64,000 nt of DNA from Rugosimonospora sp040255525 (GTDB lineage: Bacteria > Actinomycetota > Actinomycetes > Mycobacteriales > Micromonosporaceae): NCBI GenBank assembly GCA_040255525.1, contig JBDZVD010000012.1, forward strand, positions 30,995 to 94,994, given 5' to 3'. Position numbers and translations under genes: made by a program. Shown here piece after piece: positions 18,473 to 27,398 of the stretch (positions are counted from its first letter, which is position 1; each line of letters starts with the position of its first letter). The notes beneath the pieces are model-generated. The model was not told where the DNA came from. It searched no databases and saw only the letters and a list, made by a program, of their open reading frames with translations.

Positions 18473-19558
18473 ATGCCCCTGGACCCCGGCCGTCCGACAG
18501 CGGCGCCGCGCACGGCGGCGCCGCCGGTGGCCGGGGTGCCGGCGGCGTCCGGGGCGCGCCGCATCGCGGTCCTCGACGCGCCGAGCAACCTGGGGCTCCG
18601 GCCGCCGACGGTCAGCTCGGTACCGGGCTGCGCGAAGGCGCCCGGCGCGCTGCGTGATCAGGAGCTGCTGCCCCGGCTCGGGGCCCGGGACGCCGGCTGC
18701 CTGACGCCGCCGCGCTACGACCCGGGCGACTGGCGTCCGGGCGATGGGGTCAGCCAGGCCGAGTCGGTCGCGTGGTATTCGCGCCAGCTGGCCTCGCGGA
18801 TCGAGGCGATCATCGACAACGGGGAGTTTCCGCTGGTACTCGGCGGGGACTGCTCGATCCTGCTGGGCTCGGCCCTGGCCCTGCGACGGATGTCGGTACG
18901 CGACGGGCTGCCGTACGGGCTGATCTATGTGGATGGCCACTCGGACTTCCGGCACCCGGGCAACGCCTCGTACGTGGGGGCGGCGGCCGGCGAGGACGTG
19001 GCGTTGGCCACCGGTCGCGGGCAGCCCGACCTGACCGACATCGACGGACTGCGACCGTACCTGCACGACGAGCACGTGGTGCTGCTGGGCATCCGGGCCC
19101 AGGACGAGTACCGGCTGGACCTGCGCGCCGCCGGGCTGGCGCACCGGTCGGTACCGCAGCTTCGCGGCGACGGCGCCGGCCGTACCGCGCAGTGGGCGCG
19201 CGAGCAGCTCGGCGCGTGTGCCGGCTACTGGCTGCACGTCGACGTGGACGTGCTGGACCCGGCCGTGATGCCGGCGGTCGACGCACCGGACGACGGCGGC
19301 ATCGCCTACGCGGAGCTGGAGCTGCTCATCGCCAACCTGGTCGACACGCCGGACTGCCTGGGCATGGAGCTCACCGTGTTCGACCCGGACTACGACCCGG
19401 ACGGCGTGTACGCCCGGGAACTGGTCGCTTCGCTGGTGACCGGGCTCGCGCCGCTGCTGCGGGCGGAACAGGAGGCTCCGCCGGTGCCGATCGTGATGCC
19501 GGCCCCGCGCGGCGAGCCGGTGCCGATACCGCCGCCGACCGCGGCCGAGACCGCTTAG
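18473..19558 (+). CDS. Arginase/agmatinase-fold hydrolase with Cys in place of a metal-ligand His
   Basis: A 361-residue ureohydrolase-fold protein. Of the three metal-binding blocks of the family, GGDHS reads GGDCS here (near residue 123), while DGHSD (near 154) and HVDVDVLDP (near 255) are intact. The first Mn ligand (His101 of rat arginase) is therefore Cys. This GGDCS form occurs, as far as I recall, in other actinobacterial 'arginase family' proteins, so it is probably a subfamily with a different substrate and not a dead arginase. Extended proline-rich tails sit at both ends. GGAGG lies 4-9 nt before the ATG. The last codons and stop are part of a 24-bp tandem duplication. Confidence 0.8.
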   Translation: MPLDPGRPTAAPRTAAPPVAGVPAASGARRIAVLDAPSNLGLRPPTVSSVPGCAKAPGALRDQELLPRLGARDAGCLTPPRYDPGDWRPGDGVSQAESVAWYSRQLASRIEAIIDNGEFPLVLGGDCSILLGSALALRRMSVRDGLPYGLIYVDGHSDFRHPGNASYVGAAAGEDVALATGRGQPDLTDIDGLRPYLHDEHVVLLGIRAQDEYRLDLRAAGLAHRSVPQLRGDGAGRTAQWAREQLGACAGYWLHVDVDVLDPAVMPAVDAPDDGGIAYAELELLIANLVDTPDCLGMELTVFDPDYDPDGVYARELVASLVTGLAPLLRAEQEAPPVPIVMPAPRGEPVPIPPPTAAETA

Positions 19559-19582
19559 CCGACCGCGGCCGAGACCGCCTAG
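19535..19582 (+). repeat. 24-bp tandem duplication across a stop codon
   Basis: Two units (19535-19558 and 19559-19582) differ at one base. Each ends in CTTAG or CCTAG. The first TAG is the ureohydrolase stop; in the second unit the same bases supply the reverse-strand stop of the DinB-fold gene (19579-19581). A slippage event at the junction of two convergent genes. Confidence 0.8.
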
Positions 19583-20037
19583 TCGTCCCGCTCGTCGGTG
19601 CGCAGGGCGCGCAGTTGCTTCAGGTGCGCCTCGGCGTGCTCGGTTTCGTTCGCGCGCAGCACCCGGGCCCAGGGCGTCGGGCCGTCCAGCATCACCTGGG
19701 CGCAGTCCCGCACCCTGGTCGGTACCGGCGTGTCGCCCAGTGGACCCAGTTGGGCGGTCAGGTCGCGCAGCACCGCGACGGTGATGGCGACCCGATCGGC
19801 GAGCCCCCGGAGGCCGCCGTAGGACGCGGCGTAGGCGAGCAGCTCCCGGTCGCCCAGCGCCTCCCGGTCGTCGTAGCTCGCGTCACGGCCGGCCAGCAGC
19901 GCCTCGGTGGTGGCGATCAGTTGTTCGTTGTTGCTGGCCACATGCGCGACGATCTGCTCGGCGGTCCAGCCGCCGTCGGCCGGGGCCCGGAACGACCCGC
20001 GGCCGGCCTCATCGATGAAGTCGGCGTACGCGTCCAC
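19579..20037 (-). CDS. DinB-fold / maleylpyruvate isomerase-like protein
   Basis: A 152-residue four-helix-bundle protein. WTAEQIVAHVASNNEQLI near the N-terminus and the closing HAEAHLKQLRAL helix place the His residues expected for a DinB/MDMPI metal site, which in the family supports thiol transferases using mycothiol or bacillithiol. Start GTG at 20037 sits exactly 6 nt after TAACGT, so the mRNA is probably leaderless. Convergent with the ureohydrolase gene, and 9 bp downstream of the stop of the PBP gene on the same strand. The substrate cannot be inferred. Confidence 0.75.
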   Translation of the reverse strand: MDAYADFIDEAGRGSFRAPADGGWTAEQIVAHVASNNEQLIATTEALLAGRDASYDDREALGDRELLAYAASYGGLRGLADRVAITVAVLRDLTAQLGPLGDTPVPTRVRDCAQVMLDGPTPWARVLRANETEHAEAHLKQLRALRTDERDD

Positions 20038-20043
20038 CCTTGC

Positions 20044-20049
20044 ACGTTA
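20044..20049 (-). promoter_or_regulatory. -10 box (TAACGT) for the DinB-fold gene
   Basis: On the minus strand TAACGT is followed by 6 nt and the GTG start at 20037. It lies across the end of the upstream PBP gene, so the DinB gene can be transcribed separately from it. Confidence 0.5.
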
Positions 20050-21993
20050 GCCCAGAACGGTGAAGAACCTTCCGGCGATGGGCACCGCGGCGTCGGTGCT
20101 CATCCCGCCGTCCTCGACGAAGACGCAGAACGCGATGTCGCCGCGGTAACCCATGAACCAGGAGTGGGTGGGGGTCGGCTTGTTGTCGTGCTCCGCGGTG
20201 CCCGTCTTGCCGTAGATCGGGGCGCCGGGTACCGATTTGTCCCTGACCGCCGTACCGTCCGTGACCACCTCGCGCATCATCTGCTTGAGCGCGGCCACCG
20301 TGGACTGCTTCAGTGGCGCGCCGTCGGCGGCCGGGTGCGCCGGAGCCGGGTCGAGCACCAGGTGCGGCTGCTTCCACTGCCCGCGCTGCACCGCCGCCGC
20401 CATGCCGGCCATCACCACCGGCGACACGGTGGTCTTGCCCTGCCCGAACGCCGCGGCGGCCTGCTCCGCCGCGTTGCCGTTCGCCGACACCTTGCCGGTG
20501 TACGCGTCGATGCCCAGGTCCCACGGGATGCCCACGCCCAGCTGCTTGCCGGTGTCGGCCAGGCCGGTCGGGCCGAGCTTCGGTGCCAGCGACGCGAACG
20601 CGGTGTTGCACGACTTGGCGAAGTCCTCGTGCAGCGGCACGCTGCCCAACTGCTCGAACTCCGAGTTGTGGATGGTGTACCCGTCCACGGTCAGGGTCTG
20701 CGGGCAGTCGACCGTGGTGTTGACGTTGACCTTGCCGGCCTGCAGCAGGTTCGTCGCGGTGACCGTCTTGAACATCGAACCGGGCGGCACGCTGGCGTCC
20801 AGCGCCAGGTCCTGCCCCTGCGCGCCGGGGCCGTTCGCGACCGCCAGGATGGCGCCGTCGGAGATCCGGATCGCGATCAGCGCCGACGGCTGCTGGGTCA
20901 TGGTCAACGCGGTCTCGGCGGCCCGCTGGGTCTTCTGGTCCAGCGTCGTCTTGATCGACTTGCCGGCGACCGGTGCGCTGGTGAACAGCGTCTTGCCCTG
21001 ATCGTCGGACGAGTCGCCGTCGCCGGAGTTCGAGGTCGCGTTGCCGGTCGGCTTGGCCGGGACCGCGACCACGGACACCCCGCTCCTGCCGCGCAGCCGG
21101 TCGTCGTACGCCTCGGCCAGGCCACCGAAACCGACCTGATCGCCGATCTGGTATTTGCCGGGGTTCTTGTCCATCCGCTCCTTGGTCACGTCACCGACCG
21201 TGCCGAGCAGGGCGCGGGCGAACGTGCTGGTCGGAGCGAGTTCCATGGTCCCGGTGGTGAACACCGTGCCGTCCAGGTCGTGGATCTGCGACCGGATCCG
21301 GTTGTAGACGGCCTGGCGCAGCGTCACGACCGGTACGAACGAGGTCGGCGACGCCGCCTTGATCTGGTTCGGCAGGTCGGACAGGTCCACGTCCACGTTC
21401 GCCGACTTGAAAGCGCTGTCCAGGGCGCTGATCAGGGACGCCTGGTTGCTGATGAGGTTCGGCTGGATGCCGACGTTGACCACCGGCTGCTTGCTGACCA
21501 GCGCCTGCCCGCTGCCGTCCAGGATGCTGCCCCGCTCGGCGCTGGTGATCCTGACCGTCATCTTGTCGGTGTCGGCGAGCTGGGCGGCGATCACCGATGG
21601 TTCGAAGATCGGATCCCACTTGCCGTCGTTGCGCCGCAGCCGCAGGCTCGTCCGGTACGACCAGGTCACCCCGTCCTCGATCGGCCACGACACGTCGATC
21701 GGGGCGGCCGCGTCGTCCTTGCCGACGGTCGCCTTCCCGGCTTTGAGCGTCGGCTTCACGGTGGCCAGATCGCCGGAGAGCGTCGTGATCTCGGTGGCCA
21801 CGGCCTCACCGGTCAGCGCGGCGCCGGACGACGAGATCAAGTGTAGCGAGGGCGCGAACTGCCCGGTCCGCCAGCCGGTCAGGAAATCCGAGATCGCGGA
21901 CTCCGGCCCCGGGCCTCTGGAACAGCCGACCAGCCCACCCCCGACCAGCGCGGCGGCGGCGAGCAGGGCGGTCACGTGGACTCTTCGACGCAT
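20047..21993 (-). CDS. Class B penicillin-binding lipoprotein (transpeptidase)
   Basis: A 648-residue D,D-transpeptidase that cross-links peptidoglycan outside the membrane. The signal LLAAAALVGGGLVGC ends in a lipobox Cys. Then come an NTF2-like MecA_N domain (~30-150), a dimerisation domain, and a transpeptidase domain with SMFK (active-site Ser), SCN and KTGTAE, all intact. The architecture matches mycobacterial PbpLipo (Rv2864c) as I recall it. ATG 21993 was chosen: GGAGG precedes it by ~8 nt and it begins the signal peptide. A low-complexity Gly/Asp/Ser insert (GDGDSSDD) sits before the catalytic domain. Divergent from NAD-GDH. Confidence 0.92.
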   Translation of the reverse strand: MRRRVHVTALLAAAALVGGGLVGCSRGPGPESAISDFLTGWRTGQFAPSLHLISSSGAALTGEAVATEITTLSGDLATVKPTLKAGKATVGKDDAAAPIDVSWPIEDGVTWSYRTSLRLRRNDGKWDPIFEPSVIAAQLADTDKMTVRITSAERGSILDGSGQALVSKQPVVNVGIQPNLISNQASLISALDSAFKSANVDVDLSDLPNQIKAASPTSFVPVVTLRQAVYNRIRSQIHDLDGTVFTTGTMELAPTSTFARALLGTVGDVTKERMDKNPGKYQIGDQVGFGGLAEAYDDRLRGRSGVSVVAVPAKPTGNATSNSGDGDSSDDQGKTLFTSAPVAGKSIKTTLDQKTQRAAETALTMTQQPSALIAIRISDGAILAVANGPGAQGQDLALDASVPPGSMFKTVTATNLLQAGKVNVNTTVDCPQTLTVDGYTIHNSEFEQLGSVPLHEDFAKSCNTAFASLAPKLGPTGLADTGKQLGVGIPWDLGIDAYTGKVSANGNAAEQAAAAFGQGKTTVSPVVMAGMAAAVQRGQWKQPHLVLDPAPAHPAADGAPLKQSTVAALKQMMREVVTDGTAVRDKSVPGAPIYGKTGTAEHDNKPTPTHSWFMGYRGDIAFCVFVEDGGMSTDAAVPIAGRFFTVLG

Positions 21994-22150
21994 CTGGGCA
22001 CCTCCGGCAGCGATTGTGTCCCACGAGGTCCAGCGCTCGCAGCCCGGGGATTGGCGGGCCGGGTGAACCGTTTCTGTCCCAGACGTCACAATCTCTGGGC
22101 GCGCGGTCAGCCACGGCGCCGGGCGGATGGGCCGGCCGCGCGGGAAGTCA

Positions 22151-22188
22151 TAGGGTGGAGTTGAGAAGTGTTCCCACAGCGTTGTGGG
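22151..22188 (+). promoter_or_regulatory. Promoter -10 and leader hairpin of NAD-GDH
   Basis: TAGGGT at 22151-22156 is a -10 candidate giving a leader of about 43 nt. Within it CCCACA (22173-22178) and TGTGGG (22183-22188) form a small hairpin just before the GAGGGGAG ribosome-binding site (22190-22197). No clear -35. Confidence 0.4.
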
Positions 22189-22205
22189 CGAGGGGAGTGG
22201 CACCC

Positions 22206-25200
22206 ATGGATCGTGCGGCGACCGGTGTTGACGCGGCCGACCAGCGCACCGGTGCCGGCGAGGCCGCCGGCCCGAACGCCGATCCCGATTCGACCGGGCA
22301 GAGCGGCGAGGTGGACATAGCGGGCCAACGCACCCGGGCCGGCGGGGCCGGTCGCGGCGGGCAGCGGGCCTACCGGGGCGGTAGGGTCCCCCCCGGCGGT
22401 GCCGACCCCAACCTCGACCCCGACGCCGTCGAGGACGTCGAGGAGATCGAAACCCGTACGGACGGTGACGACGCCGAGGACACCGAGCTGGACCAGCCGC
22501 TGCCCGACGCGGAGCGGCTGGTGGCCGAGGCGGTGGCGCTGGCCGGCGACGACCTGGACAGCGCCCGGCTGGTGCGCCGGTACTGGCGGTTCGCGCCGGA
22601 CGAGGACATGGTGGGGCTGACCGCCGCGGAGATGCTCTCCGGCGCGCGCGCCCACCGGGAGTTGGCGCGGCAGCGGGTACCGGGTGAGCTGAAGCTCCGG
22701 GTGGGGGACAGCGCCGACCAGGAGCTGACCATCCTGGAGATCGTCACTGACGATATGCCCTTTTTGGTCGATACCGTCACTTCTGCCCTGAGCCTCCGGG
22801 GCCTGTCCGTGCACCTGCTGGTGCACCCGCTGGTCGTGGTGCGCCGCGAGCCGCTGGGCAAGCTGATCGAGGTGTGCGCCGACGTCGAGGCGGACGACGC
22901 GATCGCCGGTGACCTGGTGGAAAGCTGGATGCGGCTGTCCATCGACCGGGTGCGTGGCGACGTCGCCCGCGACGACCTGCGGCGCGAGCTGCAGCGGGTG
23001 CTGACCGACGTGCGCGAGGCGGTCGAGGACTGGCCGAAGATGCGCTCCCGGGCCCTGTCCATCGCCGACGAGCTGGCCAGCACATCCCTGCCGGTACCGC
23101 CGCGGGACATCACCGACTCGATCGAGCTGCTGCGCTGGCTCGTCGACGAGCACTTCACGTTCCTCGGGTACCGCGAGTACCGGCTGGCCGGCGCGACCGC
23201 CGAGCAGGCCGGGACCGGGCAGCGGCCGGTGGGCCGGATGCGCCTGCAGGCGGTGCTCGGGACCGGCCTGGGCATCCTCCGGCAGGACCAGACGGCCCCC
23301 CGGGAGCTGGCCAGCATGACGCCGGAGGCGCAGGAGAAGGTGCTGGAGAAGCGCCTGCTCGTGATCACCAAGGCCAACTCCCGGTCCACCGTGCACCGCT
23401 CCTCGTACCTTGACTACATCGGCTTCAAGACGTTCGACGCCGACGGCAACGTGGTCGGGGAGCGGCGCTTCCTCGGACTGTTCTCGTCGGCCGCGTACCT
23501 CGGCTCGGTCCGGGAGCTGCCGGTGGTCAAGCGCAAGGTGGCCGCCGTGCTCGACCGGTCCGGCCTGTCGCCGCGCAGCCACTCCGGCAAGGATCTGCTG
23601 GCGATCCTGGAGGACTACCCGCGCGACGAGCTGTTCCAGATCCGCACCGACGAGCTGTACGACACGGTCATGGGCGTCCTGCGCCTGGCCGGCCGCCGGG
23701 CGCTGCGGCTGTTCCTGCGCCAGGACGGGTACGGCCGGTTCATCTCCTGCCTGGTGTTCATGCCCCGGGATCGGTTCACCACCGAAAACCGGCTGCGCAT
23801 CCAGAACATCCTGGCGCGCGAGCTGCACGGCATCGGGACCGACTACGCCACCCGGGTCGGCGAGTCGGTGCTGGCCCGGATCCACTTCATCGTGCGTACC
23901 GACCCGGCGGCGCCGCCGGCCGACATCGACGCCGCGGCGATCCAGGAGCAGCTGGTCGAGGCGACCCGCGACTGGGACGACGACTTCCGCCTGCTGCTGG
24001 AGCGCAAGCTCGGCGAGGAGCAGTGCCGCACCCTGTTCCCGCGCTACGCCCCGGCCTTCCCGGACGCGTACAAGGACGAGCACACCCCGTACGAGGCGGT
24101 CCAGGACCTGGCGAAGCTGGAGCTGCTGGACGACCCGGGCGACCTGGCCACGCACATCTTCCGGCGCCGCAAGGACGACAGCAACGTCCGGTTCAAGGTG
24201 TTCCGGTACGGCGAGCCGATGATGCTGTCCACCGTGCTGCCGGTGCTGCACTCGCTGGGTGTGAGGGTCTCCGACGAGCGGCCGTACGAGGTCGAGCGCG
24301 CCGACGCCGCGATCTACCTGTACGACTTCGGGTTGGTGCTGCCGCCACAGGCCCGGGAACTGCCGGAGATCCGGGCGCACATGGAGAACGCGTTTTCCTC
24401 CACCTGGCGGGGCGAGGCCGAGATCGACGGCTTCAACGAGCTGGTCGTCCGGGCCGGGCTGACCTGGCGGCAGGTGGTGATCCTGCGGGCCTACGCGAAG
24501 TACCTGCGGCAGGCGGGCGCCGTGTACTCGCAGGAGTCGATGGAGCACACGCTGATCAGCAACCCGGGCATCGCGGCGTTGCTGGTGGCGCTGTTCGAGA
24601 CCCGGTTCTCGCCGTCCCTGGCACTGTCCGAGGAGGACCGGTCGCTGCAGTCCAAGGAGCTGGTGACCGCGATCGGGCGGCAACTGGACGGCGTGGCGAG
24701 CCTGGACCAGGACCGGATCCTGCGTGCGTACCTGACGCTGATCCAGGCCACCCTGCGCACCAGCTTCTTCCAGCGCGGGACGGACGGGCGGCCGAAGTCG
24801 TACGTGGCCTTCAAGCTGGAGCCGAGGGCGATCCCGGAGCTGCCGGCGCCCCGGCCCCGGTACGAGATCTGGGTCTACTCGCCCCGGTTCGAGGGCGTGC
24901 ACCTGCGCTTCGGCCCGGTGGCTCGGGGTGGCCTGCGCTGGTCCGACCGGCGAGACGACTTCCGCACCGAGATCCTCGGCCTGGTCAAGGCGCAGATGGT
25001 CAAGAACGCGGTGATCGTGCCGGTGGGTGCGAAGGGCGGCTTCGTGCTCAAGCAGGCCCCGGAGGACCGGGACGGGTTCCTCGCCGAGGGCGTCAACTGC
25101 TACAAGCTGTTCATCAGCGCCCTGCTCGACGTGACCGACAACCTGGTCGGCGGTGTGATCGTGCCGCCCCGGAACGTGGTGCGCCACGACGGCGACGACC

Positions 25201-27314
25201 CGTACCTGGTGGTCGCGGCCGACAAGGGCACCGCCACGTTCTCCGACACGGCCAACGAGATCTCGCTGGCGTACGGGTTCTGGCTCGGCGACGCGTTCGC
25301 CTCGGGCGGCTCGGCCGGGTACGACCACAAGAAGATGGGCATCACCGCCCGGGGCGCCTGGGAGTCGGTCAAGCGGCACTTCCGCGAGCTGCACGTGGAC
25401 ACCCAGAGCCAGGACTTCACCGTGGTGGGGGTCGGCGACATGTCCGGCGACGTGTTCGGCAACGGCATGCTGCTGTCCGAGCACATCCGCCTGCTGGCCG
25501 CGTTCGACCACCGGCACATCTTCCTGGACCCCGACCCGGACGCGGCCACCTCGTTCGCCGAGCGGCGGCGGCTGTTCGACCTGCCCCGCTCGTCGTGGGC
25601 CGACTACGACAGCTCGCTGATCTCGGAGGGCGGCGGGGTCTTCCCGCGTACCGCGAAGTCCATCCCGATCTCCCCGCAGGTCCGCGTCGCGCTGGGCCTG
25701 GACGAGTCGGTGACCGCGCTGGCACCCAGCGACCTGATGAAGGCAATCCTGCTGGCCCCCGTCGACCTGCTGTGGAACGGCGGCATCGGCACCTATGTCA
25801 AGGCGACCGGCGAGTCGCACGCGGACGTCGGCGACAAGGCCAACGACGCGATCCGGGTGGGCGGCCGCCAGCTACGCGCGAAAGTGGTGGGCGAGGGCGG
25901 CAACCTCGGCCTGACCCAGCGCGGCCGGATCGAGTACGCCATCGCCGGTGGCCGGATCTGCACCGACTTCATCGACAACTCGGCCGGTGTCGACACCTCC
26001 GACCACGAGGTGAACTTCAAGATCCTGCTGGCCGACGCCGCGCTGGCCAACGAGGAGCGCGACGCGCTGCTGGAGGAGATGACCGACGAGGTCGCCCAGC
26101 TGGTGCTGCGGGACAACTACGACCAGGCCACGGCGTTGGGCAACGCCCGCGCGCAGGCGCACTCGCTGCTGCCGGTGCACCGCCGCCTGATCAGCGACCT
26201 GGAGAAGGACGGGCGGCTGGACCGGACGCTGGAGGCCATGCCCGCCGACGAGGAGCTGGCCGCGCGGTTCACCGCCGGAGCCGGGCTGACCTCGCCGGAG
26301 TTCGCCGTCCTGCTGTCCTACGTGAAGATCGCGCTGGAGGACGAGGTCAACTCGTCGCCGCTGCCGGACGAGGAGTGGACCCACGAGACCCTGGTGGACT
26401 ACTTCCCGAAGCCATTGCGGGAGCGCTACGAGTCGCTGATGCACAGTCACGCCCTGCGCCGCGAGATCGTCACCACCCAGCTGGTCAACCAGACCGTCAA
26501 CCGGGGCGGCATCACATTCGTCTACCGGGTCATGGAGGAGACCGGTGTCTCGCCGGCCGACGTGATCCGCGCGTTCATGGTCGTCCGCGACGTGTACGGG
26601 CTGGCCGACCTGTGGGCCGCCGTGGAGGCGCTGGACAACCAGGTGCCGGTCGAGACGCAGACCAGGCTGTACCTGGAGATCCGGCGGCTGACCGACCGGG
26701 CCGTACGCTGGCTGGTCACCAACCGCCGGGCGCCACTGGACGTGGCCGAGGAGATCGCCCGGCTGCGCCCCGGCGTCCAGCGCCTGCTGCCCGAACTCGG
26801 CCGGCTGTTCCACGGCCAGGAGCGCGACTCACTGCGAGCCAACGTGAGCAAGCTCACCGGCATGGGGCTGCCGGCCGATCTGGCGGAGCGCCTCACCGGC
26901 GTGATGTACGGCTTCGGCCTGCTGGACATCGTGTCGGAGGCGGACAGCGGCGGGCGCGACCTGTTCGAGGTCGCCGCCATCTACTTCACCCTGTCGAACA
27001 AGTTCCAGGTCGACGAGTTGCTGTCGAAGATCTCGCTGCTGCCCCGCGACGACCGGTGGCAGACGCTGGCCCGGATGGCGCTGCGTTACGACCTGTACGC
27101 CGCGCTGGCCGCGCTGACGTCGGAGGTGCTCGCCTCGACCGACGGCCAACTTTCGGCCCAGGACCGGGTCACCGCCTGGGAACAGGCGAACTCGGCGGCG
27201 ATCAACCGGGCGCGCAGCGCGATGAGCGAATTCCAGGAAGCCAGCGGCGACCTGGCCGCACTGTCGGTGCTGCTGCGCCAGATCCGCACCCTGGTACGGA
27301 CCGCGGGCGCCTGA
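22206..27314 (+). CDS. gdh: NAD-specific glutamate dehydrogenase, large (180-kDa) type
   Basis: A 1702-residue enzyme that oxidatively deaminates glutamate to 2-oxoglutarate, feeding carbon from amino acids into the TCA cycle. The first ~95 residues are Gly/Ala/Asp-rich and probably disordered; ACT-like regulatory domains follow (TILEIVTDDMPFLVDTVTSA). The catalytic dehydrogenase core lies near 900-1250, with GGLRWSDRRDDFRTE, VPVGAKGGFVLK, VGDMSGDVFGNGMLLS and NGGIGTYVKAT. A long helical C-terminal domain completes the family layout. Streptomyces members are ~1650 residues, so the extra length is mainly the N-terminal tail. ATG 22206 follows GAGGGGAG. Monocistronic, ended by a strong hairpin. 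Confidence 0.95.
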   Translation: MDRAATGVDAADQRTGAGEAAGPNADPDSTGQSGEVDIAGQRTRAGGAGRGGQRAYRGGRVPPGGADPNLDPDAVEDVEEIETRTDGDDAEDTELDQPLPDAERLVAEAVALAGDDLDSARLVRRYWRFAPDEDMVGLTAAEMLSGARAHRELARQRVPGELKLRVGDSADQELTILEIVTDDMPFLVDTVTSALSLRGLSVHLLVHPLVVVRREPLGKLIEVCADVEADDAIAGDLVESWMRLSIDRVRGDVARDDLRRELQRVLTDVREAVEDWPKMRSRALSIADELASTSLPVPPRDITDSIELLRWLVDEHFTFLGYREYRLAGATAEQAGTGQRPVGRMRLQAVLGTGLGILRQDQTAPRELASMTPEAQEKVLEKRLLVITKANSRSTVHRSSYLDYIGFKTFDADGNVVGERRFLGLFSSAAYLGSVRELPVVKRKVAAVLDRSGLSPRSHSGKDLLAILEDYPRDELFQIRTDELYDTVMGVLRLAGRRALRLFLRQDGYGRFISCLVFMPRDRFTTENRLRIQNILARELHGIGTDYATRVGESVLARIHFIVRTDPAAPPADIDAAAIQEQLVEATRDWDDDFRLLLERKLGEEQCRTLFPRYAPAFPDAYKDEHTPYEAVQDLAKLELLDDPGDLATHIFRRRKDDSNVRFKVFRYGEPMMLSTVLPVLHSLGVRVSDERPYEVERADAAIYLYDFGLVLPPQARELPEIRAHMENAFSSTWRGEAEIDGFNELVVRAGLTWRQVVILRAYAKYLRQAGAVYSQESMEHTLISNPGIAALLVALFETRFSPSLALSEEDRSLQSKELVTAIGRQLDGVASLDQDRILRAYLTLIQATLRTSFFQRGTDGRPKSYVAFKLEPRAIPELPAPRPRYEIWVYSPRFEGVHLRFGPVARGGLRWSDRRDDFRTEILGLVKAQMVKNAVIVPVGAKGGFVLKQAPEDRDGFLAEGVNCYKLFISALLDVTDNLVGGVIVPPRNVVRHDGDDPYLVVAADKGTATFSDTANEISLAYGFWLGDAFASGGSAGYDHKKMGITARGAWESVKRHFRELHVDTQSQDFTVVGVGDMSGDVFGNGMLLSEHIRLLAAFDHRHIFLDPDPDAATSFAERRRLFDLPRSSWADYDSSLISEGGGVFPRTAKSIPISPQVRVALGLDESVTALAPSDLMKAILLAPVDLLWNGGIGTYVKATGESHADVGDKANDAIRVGGRQLRAKVVGEGGNLGLTQRGRIEYAIAGGRICTDFIDNSAGVDTSDHEVNFKILLADAALANEERDALLEEMTDEVAQLVLRDNYDQATALGNARAQAHSLLPVHRRLISDLEKDGRLDRTLEAMPADEELAARFTAGAGLTSPEFAVLLSYVKIALEDEVNSSPLPDEEWTHETLVDYFPKPLRERYESLMHSHALRREIVTTQLVNQTVNRGGITFVYRVMEETGVSPADVIRAFMVVRDVYGLADLWAAVEALDNQVPVETQTRLYLEIRRLTDRAVRWLVTNRRAPLDVAEEIARLRPGVQRLLPELGRLFHGQERDSLRANVSKLTGMGLPADLAERLTGVMYGFGLLDIVSEADSGGRDLFEVAAIYFTLSNKFQVDELLSKISLLPRDDRWQTLARMALRYDLYAALAALTSEVLASTDGQLSAQDRVTAWEQANSAAINRARSAMSEFQEASGDLAALSVLLRQIRTLVRTAGA

Positions 27315-27336
27315 CGCCCGCGCGACGCACGCGGAT

Positions 27337-27381
27337 GGCCCCGTGCCCTCCCCGCCCCCGTCAGGGGGAGGGCACGGGGCC
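27337..27381. terminator. Bidirectional hairpin terminator between gdh and nagZ
   Basis: A perfect 17-bp stem (27337-27353 with 27365-27381) and 11-nt loop lie between two convergent genes. No T-tract on either side, as is usual in high-GC actinobacteria. Confidence 0.75.
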
Positions 27382-27398
27382 GGTTGGCGAGCGGGGAC

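Noticed and set aside
18772..21846. A 1024-codon plus-strand open frame across the DinB and PBP genes
   Set aside because: It runs antisense to a clear lipoprotein PBP with SxxK, SxN and KTG motifs and to the DinB-fold gene, and encodes low-complexity Arg/Gly/Val residues.
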